From NCBI GenBank assembly GCA_021781255.1, contig JAJXXG010001010.1, forward strand, positions 1-6,002: a stretch of 6,002 nt of DNA, written 5' to 3'. The position numbers and the translations under genes are program-made. The notes beneath the pieces were generated by a model that saw only the letters and a program-made list of their open reading frames with translations, did not search any database and was not told where the DNA came from. Shown here in pieces: positions 1-4,904 of the stretch; position 1 is the stretch's first letter; every line of letters begins with the position of its first letter. The stretch is from Acidobacteriota bacterium (GTDB taxonomy: Bacteria; Acidobacteriota; Terriglobia; Terriglobales; Acidobacteriaceae).

Positions 1-905
1 TTCCGGAGTATCTGCGCAACGTGGTCAGCGGACGCCCTTTGCCGCAGCATGTCATCGAGGAGATTCAGCACCGCTATGCGCTGATCGGCAAGAGCCCGCT
101 GACGGAGTTGACGCTGGAGCAGGGGCGGCTGGTGCAGGCTGAGTTGGCGGCCACGGGCATGCCTGTCCCCGTGTACGTGGGCATGCGCAACTGGCGGCCT
201 TACATCCCCGATGTGGTGCGGCAGATGCGTGTGGACGGTGTGGAAGAGGCGGCCGTCATTTGCCTGGCGCCGCAGAACTCGCGCACCAGCGTGGGCCTGT
301 ATCGCCGCGCCGTGCAGGCTGAGGCCGGTTCCCTGCGCATGGATTTTACGGAGGGATGGGCGAGTGACCCGCTGCTGGCCGACGCCTTTGCAGAACGGCT
401 GAGACCAGCGCTGAAGAAACTGCGCGAAGAGACAGGCACGCCGGTCCCCGTGCTTTTTACCGCGCACAGCGTGCCATGCCGGACCATTCAGACTCCTGCA
501 GCAGCGGAAGGCCAGCCGAAGTTGTGGCCGGGCGAGGGCGCGGACCCCTACGCGCAGGAGGCGAAGCACACCGCGGAACTGGTGGCAGAGCGAGTTCCGG
601 AGATCGCACGCTGGTGGTTTGCATTCCAAAGCCAGGGAGCGAGCGGCGGGCCATGGATTGGCCCCACGGTTGAGGACACGCTGCAGGCGATTGCCGCGGA
701 TGGCGTGAAGGCGCTGGTGCTGCAGCCCATCGGATTTCTGTGTGACCACGTTGAGATTCTGTACGACGTCGATATCGCGTTTCGGCAATACGCAGTGGGA
801 CTGGGTATCCGGCTGGAGCGCCCCGAGTCGCTCAATGGTTCGCAAACGCTGGCAAGAGCCGTGGCGGATCTGGCGCGGCAGGGACTGGCGCGACTGCAGG
901 CCTGA
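1..905 (+). CDS. hemH: Ferrochelatase, 5' truncated by window edge
   Basis: This enzyme inserts Fe(2+) into a porphyrin, the terminal step of haem synthesis, in the cytoplasm or at the inner membrane. The reading frame is already open at position 3 and begins PEYLRNVVSGRPLP, which aligns with the family's conserved segment about 20-30 residues in. The GTG at 21 is therefore internal and the true start lies upstream. Counting residues from that GTG, the signatures are: IGKSPLTEL (22-30); VYVGMRNWRPYI (51-62); LFTAHSVPCR (145-154) with catalytic His149; WWFAFQSQGASGGPWIGPT (198-216); and GFLCDHVEILYDVD (238-251) with the conserved Glu245 and Asp242. The length fits the short bacterial type without a C-terminal iron-sulfur domain. 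The stop is TGA at 903-905. Oddities are about a dozen extra residues between VPCR and the DPY motif, and Cys where many homologues have Ser or Ala before DHxE. Sequence alone does not show whether the substrate is protoporphyrin or coproporphyrin. The family call is very secure. Confidence 0.95.
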   Translation, partial: PEYLRNVVSGRPLPQHVIEEIQHRYALIGKSPLTELTLEQGRLVQAELAATGMPVPVYVGMRNWRPYIPDVVRQMRVDGVEEAAVICLAPQNSRTSVGLYRRAVQAEAGSLRMDFTEGWASDPLLADAFAERLRPALKKLREETGTPVPVLFTAHSVPCRTIQTPAAAEGQPKLWPGEGADPYAQEAKHTAELVAERVPEIARWWFAFQSQGASGGPWIGPTVEDTLQAIAADGVKALVLQPIGFLCDHVEILYDVDIAFRQYAVGLGIRLERPESLNGSQTLARAVADLARQGLARLQA

Positions 906-1063
906 TGGCGCTGGTGCGTCCCTCCAGGAAGTTTTACACCGGTTAGCAGGACCCCGGCGCCGGAGCAGCCCGCAGTTGCTTTCGATTCCCAGTGTCCGGA
1001 AATGTGACAGGATCGTTACTCTTGAGGCGACCGAGGGCGACTTTTCGATGTTTGATACTGTCC

Positions 1064-1080
1064 GGATTCGCTAGGATTCG
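1064..1080. repeat. GGATTCG direct repeat, one helical turn apart
   Basis: GGATTCG occurs at 1064-1070 and again at 1074-1080, separated by CTA, a 10-base period. Same-face spacing suits a tandem-binding regulator upstream of the zinc-ribbon gene, but two 7-mers are weak evidence and this could be chance. Confidence 0.25.
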
Positions 1081-1234
1081 GTTTCACTGCCAGATTGCTT
1101 CGTCAGCTTAGCAAGCGAAGCAGCGGCATGTGTGCTCGGTGCGATGCCTTGCGGAGTTGCGCGGTACGTCGTGCACTTCGCCGGCCAGGCCTGCGATCAG
1201 CAGGGAGAACGCAGCCGGGCGCATCAGGAAGAGC

Positions 1235-1240
1235 AAGGAG
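1235..1240 (+). promoter_or_regulatory. Ribosome binding site of zinc-ribbon gene
   Basis: AAGGAG sits 7 bases before the ATG at 1248. It decides the start: the same frame stays open upstream to a TTG at 1095, but that extension is arginine-rich and has no comparable site. Confidence 0.8.
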
Positions 1241-1247
1241 ATTGCGG

Positions 1248-1469
1248 ATGTCGCCCATTTCTTCAGAGATTGCCTCGGAACTCTCAGAGATTGTTTGTGC
1301 CACCTGTGGAAGCCGACGGCTTCGCCGGCTGCCACGGATAGGATTTTTGCAGCAGAAGGTGTACCCGCTCATGGGGTACTACCCGTGGGAGTGCCCCATC
1401 TGCAGGCAGGTCAAGCTGTTTCGCAAACGCGGAGAGAGAATCAGAAGACGCTCGCGAGTAGGGGAGTAG
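1248..1469 (+). CDS. Small Cys4 zinc-ribbon protein, function unknown
   Basis: This is a 73-residue protein with two CxxC knuckles: C17-A-T-C20 and C49-P-I-C52. It very probably binds one zinc ion through the four cysteines. The segment between them contains RRLPRIGFLQQKVYPL and GYYPWEC, a pattern I associate with small acidobacterial zinc-ribbon proteins. The C-terminus (residues 53-71) is strongly basic, with a KLFRKRGERIRRRSR run, which suggests contact with nucleic acid or the membrane surface. There is no signal peptide or clear membrane segment. AAGGAG lies 7 bases before the ATG, so the start is well supported. The gene is 342 bases after the ferrochelatase stop, so it is probably transcribed separately, and it converges with the proline dehydrogenase gene. 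I cannot name a function. A truncated membrane zinc-ribbon protein or a nucleic-acid-binding accessory protein are both possible. Confidence 0.8.
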   Translation: MSPISSEIASELSEIVCATCGSRRLRRLPRIGFLQQKVYPLMGYYPWECPICRQVKLFRKRGERIRRRSRVGE

Positions 1470-1512
1470 GCCTGCTTTTGCTCTGCGCGCATGGCAGGCC
1501 TGTGAGGCCTAC
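1466..1512. terminator. Nested inverted repeats between convergent genes
   Basis: AGGCCT occurs three times (1468-1473, 1496-1501, 1505-1510). Two exclusive stems are possible: AGGCCTGC/GCAGGCCT (1468-1475 with 1494-1501, 8 bp, loop 18) and GTAGGCCT/AGGCCTAC (1466-1473 with 1505-1512, 8 bp, loop 31). They overlap the stop codons of both converging genes. Neither strand has a T-run after the stem, so this may be a weak or factor-assisted bidirectional terminator. The role is inferred. Confidence 0.4.
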
Positions 1513-2435
1513 CGGCGCAGCAGATTCTTGGCAATGAAGATTACGTTGGCGGGCCGCTCAGCCAGCCTGCGCATGAAGTACGGATACCACTCGCGACCGA
1601 AGGGCACGTAGACGCGCACGTTGTACCCTTCCGAGATCAACTTGCGCTGCAGGTCGCGGCGCACACCAAACAGCATCTGAAATTCAAAGTGGCTTGGCAG
1701 AATGCGGTTCTGCGCGGCGTAAGATTTAGCCGCGTTGATCATCGCCTCATCATGCGTGGCAAGACCGTGGTAAACGGGGCTGGAGAGCAACATGCAACTG
1801 AGCCGGACGTAGTTGGCATTTACGTCCACTTTGCGTGGAAACGCAATCATGGCGGACTCTTTGTAGGCTCCCTTGCACAGTCGGATGCGAATGCCGTCCG
1901 CGACGAGTTGCTCCACGTCATTCTGCGACCTGTAGAGGTACGCCTGGATGACCACGCCAACGGCTCCGTGCAGATCGGGGTGCGCGTGCAGGCGGCGTAC
2001 GATGTCCAGCGTGACATCGGTGAGAGACGAGTCCTCCATATCGATGCGCACAAAGCTCCCGGTGGCCTTTGCGTGCTCCGTAAGGTTGGCGGCGATGCTC
2101 TCGGCGAGGTGTGGGTCCAGCGTCAGGCCCATCTGTGTGAGCTTGACGCTGATGTTGGCTTCAAGCTTCCGCGCGGCAATCGCGTCCAGCAGCGCGTGAT
2201 AGACGCCGGCGGCTTTATGCGCCTCTTCTTCGGATGTCACGCTCTCGCCGAGCGAGTCGAGCGTGACGGAGATGCCTTGCCGATTGAGCGACTCGGCTAC
2301 GCGAAGGGCGTCTTCGATTTCCATGCCGGCGACAAAGCGGGAACTGAGACGGGTACCGACGCTGGAGTGTTCTCCAAAACGCCGCAGCTGACGATTCCGT
2401 GAGAGCGAGATAAGAGCGGAGCGCAACAAGGACAT
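1509..2435 (-). CDS. Proline dehydrogenase (monofunctional, FAD-dependent)
   Basis: This enzyme oxidises L-proline to delta-1-pyrroline-5-carboxylate with FAD and passes electrons to the quinone pool, the first step of proline use as carbon and nitrogen. It has 308 residues, the size of the short monofunctional class (like Bacillus PutB or the Thermus and Deinococcus enzymes) rather than the bifunctional PutA. Motifs of the TIM-barrel are in order: VTLDSLGES (58-66), SVKLTQMG (96-103, Lys98), FVRIDMEDS (128-136, Asp133), VIQAYLYRS (162-170), RLCKGAYKE (185-193), GLATHDE (224-230), EFQMLFGVRRDLQ (251-263) and the C-terminal VRVYVPFGREWYPYFMRR (273-290), followed by LAERPAN. Tyr276, Tyr286, Arg289 and Arg290 match the residues that hold proline in this family. 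No P5C dehydrogenase gene is adjacent. The ATG start gives the usual N-terminus; upstream GAGGCAGG is only a weak ribosome binding site. The start is 266 bases from the GH27 stop, so it probably has its own promoter. Confidence 0.93.
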   Translation of the reverse strand: MSLLRSALISLSRNRQLRRFGEHSSVGTRLSSRFVAGMEIEDALRVAESLNRQGISVTLDSLGESVTSEEEAHKAAGVYHALLDAIAARKLEANISVKLTQMGLTLDPHLAESIAANLTEHAKATGSFVRIDMEDSSLTDVTLDIVRRLHAHPDLHGAVGVVIQAYLYRSQNDVEQLVADGIRIRLCKGAYKESAMIAFPRKVDVNANYVRLSCMLLSSPVYHGLATHDEAMINAAKSYAAQNRILPSHFEFQMLFGVRRDLQRKLISEGYNVRVYVPFGREWYPYFMRRLAERPANVIFIAKNLLRR

Positions 2436-2453
2436 GGTTCGAGCCTGCCTCTA

Positions 2454-2480
2454 GCCCGGCTGCTTTGCAGTCTGCCGGGC
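2454..2480 (-). promoter_or_regulatory. GC-rich hairpin in proline dehydrogenase leader
   Basis: GCCCGGC (2454-2460) and GCCGGGC (2474-2480) form a perfect 7-bp all-GC stem with a 13-base loop that itself contains TGC/GCA. In the minus-strand mRNA it ends 18 bases before the ATG, right beside the weak ribosome binding region, so it could affect translation. Function is inferred. Confidence 0.4.
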
Positions 2481-2532
2481 AAACACAATAGTGTCGCACA
2501 TGAGGACCAGCGACGGCGGAAGGGAACCAGCA

Positions 2533-2551
2533 GGAGCAACGTTCGTGCTCC
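2533..2551 (-). promoter_or_regulatory. Small hairpin near predicted 5' end of leader
   Basis: GGAGCA (2533-2538) and TGCTCC (2546-2551) form a perfect 6-bp stem with a 7-base loop. If the candidate -10 at 2558-2563 is real, this hairpin sits at the very 5' end of the proline dehydrogenase mRNA. The structure is visible; the role is a guess. Confidence 0.25.
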
Positions 2552-2557
2552 CGCGCG

Positions 2558-2563
2558 AATATA
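2558..2563 (-). promoter_or_regulatory. Candidate -10 for proline dehydrogenase gene
   Basis: Read on the minus strand this is TATATT, five of six matches to the TATAAT consensus, in the only AT-rich patch of the gap. No recognisable -35 lies 16-18 bases upstream. It would give a leader of about 115-120 bases containing the two hairpins annotated here. Confidence 0.3.
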
Positions 2564-2643
2564 ACTTTCCGTTTCTGGAATTGCGATGCGGAAAAGCGCC
2601 ATGAGGGTTGCGGCAAAAGGGAGATTTGCCGGTGGAATTGTTG

Positions 2644-2689
2644 CCATCCCGGAATCACATTATGGGCATGCGTTGTGACTCCGGGATGG
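2644..2689 (-). terminator. 16-bp hairpin after the GH27 gene
   Basis: The arms are 2644-2659 (CCATCCCGGAATCACA) and 2674-2689 (TGTGACTCCGGGATGG), with a 14-base loop. In the minus-strand RNA all 16 pairs form, one being G-U; on the plus strand that pair is an A-C mismatch. It starts 12 bases after the GH27 stop codon. There is no U-run after it, so it is a non-canonical terminator or a 3'-end stabiliser for the alpha-galactosidase mRNA. The structure is certain; the role is likely. Confidence 0.65.
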
Positions 2690-2701
2690 GCGAGGCGAAG
2701 T

Positions 2702-4084
2702 TTATTCCACGCGATAGAGAGCGCAGCCATGCGGCGGCAGCTCAACGGCGAGGGCAGACGCGGCGGGGACGTGCCTTTGATTCCAGACGTCGAACACGGC
2801 ATGGGGTTTGTCTGTCAGATGAAAGACCATCCAGGGCAGTTCGGACGCGGTTGTCTTATCGCCAAGGTTGAAGACCGCAATGTACTCCTGCGGGTGCGGC
2901 CCGCCGGTGCGCGCATACCAGTAGCGCTGCAGGAAAGGTTCGTTGCCGGGGCCAGCCTTTGGCGTGAGTCCGGGTTTGCTTTCAACGGCTGTCTGGTTGA
3001 GGGCCAGCACTTCCCGGTTGGTGATCAGGGAATGCGTAAAGTCATCCAGCCGCGTGAGATTCGCGCCGAGAATCAGCGGTGAGCGGGAGATGGCCCAGAG
3101 CGTCATCTCTGTGCGCTGTTCGTCGCGAGTTTCGCGGGACTGGCGAGGCTTGCCCCAGCCGGGATGCGGGGTGAGCGATCCCCACGGCAGCATGTCCTCG
3201 TCGGGCCAGCTGCCGGGCTTTACGTAGGGTGCCCAGGCTGCCAGGCGGTCGAACGCATCGCGAATGCCGAAGGGAAACTCACTGGCGCCGGGTTTGCGAT
3301 CCACGGACCATACATCCCAGTGATCGTCGGAGATCCGCCACATCTGGGCGTACTTCTCCACCTCCGTCGCGTGTTCCAGTTTGGTTGGACCCGGCGAGAG
3401 ACTCAGCACGATGGGCCGGCCGGTCTTGCGAATGGCCTCCGCAAGCTGTCGAATCTCAGTGGGGCGGTACGGACGATCGGAGATGCAGTCGACCTTGATG
3501 AAGTCGAGCCCCCAGCTGGCGTAGAGCCTGAGCATGGAGTCGTAGTAGGCCTGGCCGGCGGCATTGTCGCGTATGCCATAGTTGCCTTCATCCCACGGGC
3601 AGGTGGAGGAGACATCGGCGGCATCCTGCGCGTGAAATGCAGTTCCGGCGATGGGCAGATTCTGCCGGACCACGTCCCTGGGAATACCGCGCATGAGATG
3701 GACGCCAAATTTGAGTCCCTGGGCATGAACCCAGTCGGCCAGAGGCTTGAACCCGGCGCCATTGGCGGCCGAGGGAAAGCGGTCCAGCGCGGGCAGCAGG
3801 ACTCCGTTGGCATCCCAGACATACTTGCGGGCCGCCACGGTGTCCGCAAAGGGGTCCTGCATGTACCAGCCCTCGTCGATCACGGAGTAAAGCCAGCCGT
3901 ATTGCCGGAGTCCGGCGAGCACCTGGGTATTGGCGCGATAGTCGGCCTCGTCGATGGTGAGGCCGTAGGCATCCCAGCTATTCCAACCCATGGGAGGCGT
4001 GGGGGCCAGGGTCTGGGCGGGAGCCGGGGACGCCGTGCAGATGAGCAGGGCAAGAGAGGCGAGCAGAAGGCGACGTTGGAACAT
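2702..4084 (-). CDS. Secreted GH27 alpha-galactosidase
   Basis: This glycoside hydrolase clan D retaining enzyme is expected to release terminal alpha-galactose from plant oligosaccharides or galactomannan. It has 460 residues. Residues 1-23 form a signal peptide (MFQRR, a hydrophobic LLLASLALLI core, cleavage near APAQ), so it acts in the periplasm or outside. The mature protein starts at once with the family hallmark TPPMGWNSWDAYG (29-41). Then come IDEGW (69-73), GLKFGVHLMRGIPRD (123-137), WGLDFIKVDC (191-200) with nucleophile Asp199, MWRISDDHW (248-256) with Asp254 as probable acid/base, and GSWPDEDML (291-299). A C-terminal beta domain covers roughly 365-460 and ends before TAA. The frame continues upstream to a GTG at 4189, but that adds 35 non-conserved residues before the signal peptide, so I chose the ATG at 4084. 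No Shine-Dalgarno precedes it; see the extended -10. Exact specificity (galactose, N-acetylgalactosamine or beta-L-arabinopyranose) is not readable from sequence. Confidence 0.92.
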   Translation of the reverse strand: MFQRRLLLASLALLICTASPAPAQTLAPTPPMGWNSWDAYGLTIDEADYRANTQVLAGLRQYGWLYSVIDEGWYMQDPFADTVAARKYVWDANGVLLPALDRFPSAANGAGFKPLADWVHAQGLKFGVHLMRGIPRDVVRQNLPIAGTAFHAQDAADVSSTCPWDEGNYGIRDNAAGQAYYDSMLRLYASWGLDFIKVDCISDRPYRPTEIRQLAEAIRKTGRPIVLSLSPGPTKLEHATEVEKYAQMWRISDDHWDVWSVDRKPGASEFPFGIRDAFDRLAAWAPYVKPGSWPDEDMLPWGSLTPHPGWGKPRQSRETRDEQRTEMTLWAISRSPLILGANLTRLDDFTHSLITNREVLALNQTAVESKPGLTPKAGPGNEPFLQRYWYARTGGPHPQEYIAVFNLGDKTTASELPWMVFHLTDKPHAVFDVWNQRHVPAASALAVELPPHGCALYRVE

Positions 4085-4091
4085 GCGAAAA

Positions 4092-4100
4092 CGTATACCA
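4092..4100 (-). promoter_or_regulatory. Extended -10 for GH27, possible leaderless start
   Basis: On the minus strand the sequence reads TGGTATACG, a TGn extended -10 with hexamer TATACG (four of six). It is followed by exactly seven bases and then the ATG at 4084. That spacing would put the transcription start on the A of the ATG, which fits the lack of any Shine-Dalgarno. No good -35 is visible. Inferred. Confidence 0.35.
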
Positions 4101-4168
4101 TATCCGGCGGGTCCTCGGGCGGTGTGTTTGCAGGGCAGGGTGTGATTCAGGGTTCGCGCTGAAAGTCC

Positions 4169-4184
4169 AGTGATGCAACTCACT
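4169..4184. promoter_or_regulatory. CRP-like operator AGTGA-N6-TCACT
   Basis: AGTGA (4169-4173) and TCACT (4180-4184) form a perfect palindrome with a 6-base spacer. The core GTGA-N6-TCAC is identical to the CRP consensus core. It lies between the divergent GH27 and cytochrome c genes. Its centre (4176.5) is 20.5 bases before the -10 hexamer of the cytochrome gene, over its -35 region, and 92.5 bases from the GH27 ATG. A CRP/FNR-family regulator is the natural candidate, but no such gene is in the window. Confidence 0.45.
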
Positions 4185-4196
4185 TTCACTTGGGCC

Positions 4197-4202
4197 TATA
4201 AT
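4197..4202 (+). promoter_or_regulatory. Consensus -10 box for cytochrome c gene
   Basis: TATAAT matches the sigma-70 -10 consensus fully in an otherwise GC-rich region, about 65 bases before the cytochrome ATG. The implied start site is near 4209 with a leader of about 60 bases. The -35 position (TGCAAC at 4174-4179) is poor and is exactly the spacer of the CRP-like palindrome, so the promoter may depend on or be blocked by a regulator. Confidence 0.55.
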
Positions 4203-4255
4203 GCGTTCGAATTAAACCAACAGCTGCCAGATGCCCGTCCCCGACACCTGCAACT

Positions 4256-4261
4256 GAGGAG
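4256..4261 (+). promoter_or_regulatory. Ribosome binding site of cytochrome c gene
   Basis: GAGGAG lies 6 bases before the ATG at 4268, strongly supporting that start. Confidence 0.75.
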
Positions 4262-4267
4262 ACGACC

Positions 4268-4774
4268 ATGTTCAAGCCGTTCCTGCTCTTTACCGCGGTC
4301 ATCTTGATCGAGCTCGCACCCGCGTCAGCACCGGCGCGCCCGCCCCAGGAGTCTGCTCCCACACACGCAGCAAAAAGTTCTGCCAAACCTGCGCCCCACA
4401 ACGGAACCCAAGCAGCACCCCAGGGGCAGTCGCAGGCCCAGGCAATGGCACAGGCCAAGAAAGTTTACGCAATCGACTGTGCGCTTTGCCACGGCAACAA
4501 CGGCGACGGAAAGACCGATGTCGCCAAGGATATGCAGCTCACGCTGGATGATTGGACTGACCCCAAGACGCTGAGCGGCAAGACGGACCAGGAGCTTTTC
4601 GACATCATCCGCAAAGGCAAGGACAAGATGCCCCCTGAGGGTGCAGCTCGCGCCAAGGATGATGAGGTGAAGAACCTGATCGCCTATATCCGCAGCCTGT
4701 CGAAGCAGCAGCCGGCCGCACCAGCTGAGCCGGCGGCCGCACCGGCAACCGCACCGCAGCCACCCCAGCAGTAA
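4268..4774 (+). CDS. Exported mono-haem cytochrome c
   Basis: This is a 168-residue class I c-type cytochrome that carries single electrons in the periplasm. The partner oxidase or dehydrogenase is not in the window. Residues 1-21 look like a signal peptide (MFKPF, hydrophobic core, cleavage near APASA). Residues 22-62 are a Pro/Ala/Gln-rich linker. The haem domain covers about 63-146: C71-A-L-C74-H75 is the CxxCH covalent haem site followed by GNNGDGKT, and Met121 in DKMPPEG is the likely sixth haem ligand. The helix ending in LIAYIRSLSK (137-146) is the usual C-terminal helix of the fold. A second Pro/Ala tail, residues 148-168, follows. Start and stop (TAA) are clear, with GAGGAG 6 bases upstream. 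The low-complexity ends suggest a flexible tether between membrane, wall or partner protein. The gene is divergent from GH27 and 130 bases before the phosphodiesterase. The family is secure; the specific role is unknown. Confidence 0.9.
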   Translation: MFKPFLLFTAVILIELAPASAPARPPQESAPTHAAKSSAKPAPHNGTQAAPQGQSQAQAMAQAKKVYAIDCALCHGNNGDGKTDVAKDMQLTLDDWTDPKTLSGKTDQELFDIIRKGKDKMPPEGAARAKDDEVKNLIAYIRSLSKQQPAAPAEPAAAPATAPQPPQQ

Positions 4775-4783
4775 TCCAGCCAT

Positions 4784-4836
4784 TGCCGGAAGCCATCGGC
4801 AGCCGGGCTCTCGGAGAAGCTTTGCTCTCCGGGAGC
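4784..4836 (+). terminator. Tandem hairpins after cytochrome c gene
   Basis: The main hairpin pairs GCTCTCGGAGA (4807-4817) with TCTCCGGGAGC (4826-4836), 11 bp with one U-G pair and an 8-base loop. A small stem TGCCG/CGGCA (4784-4788 with 4797-4801) precedes it. They begin 10 bases after the TAA. No U-run follows, so termination may be partial, leaving some read-through into the phosphodiesterase gene. Confidence 0.45.
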
Positions 4837-4893
4837 ATCCCGCCATGGCCGAAGTGTGTCTGCATCTGCGGTGCGTGCGATAAGCTGATCTTC

Positions 4894-4899
4894 GGGGAG
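4894..4899 (+). promoter_or_regulatory. Ribosome binding site of phosphodiesterase gene
   Basis: GGGGAG sits 5 bases before the ATG at 4905. It decides the start, which also gives a standard signal peptide. Confidence 0.7.
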
Positions 4900-4904
4900 T
4901 CCTG

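Larger units (their letters stand above)
906..1247. other. 342-base gap without a convincing gene
   Basis: No frame here reads like a real protein. The open frames are arginine-rich and lack ribosome binding sites. What can be seen: a 10-bp palindrome CCGGCGCCGG at 954-963; TGTCCGGA twice (993-1000 and 1059-1066); GGATTCG twice exactly 10 bases apart (1064-1070 and 1074-1080); and a 7-bp stem TGCTTCG/CGAAGCA (1096-1102 with 1116-1122, loop 13). The gap must hold the end of the ferrochelatase transcript and probably a promoter for the zinc-ribbon gene. I found no good -35/-10 pair; GATACT at 1054-1059 and TAGGAT at 1072-1077 are the nearest. Confidence 0.6.

Noticed and set aside
1004..1019. 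Imperfect palindrome GTGAC-N6-GTTAC
   Set aside because: One mismatch and no promoter in register; too weak to call an operator.
1095..1247. N-terminal extension of the zinc-ribbon protein from a TTG
   Set aside because: The arginine-rich extension has no ribosome binding site, while AAGGAG fits the ATG at 1248.
1689..2402. A + strand open frame of about 237 codons opposite proline dehydrogenase
   Set aside because: Mirror of a strongly conserved gene; no recognisable motif.
2215..2802. A minus-strand frame of 195 codons bridging the gap between GH27 and proline dehydrogenase
   Set aside because: It overlaps the ends of both real genes in another frame, is Arg/Ser/Cys-rich, and runs through the 16-bp hairpin.
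3164..4162. A long + strand open frame (about 330 codons) opposite the GH27 gene
   Set aside because: It is antisense to a protein with intact catalytic motifs, has a Gly/Val-rich composition typical of GC-rich shadows, and has no domain or ribosome binding site.
4085..4189. N-terminal extension of GH27 from a GTG at 4189
   Set aside because: It would place 35 unrelated residues before a standard signal peptide and overlap the CRP-like palindrome.
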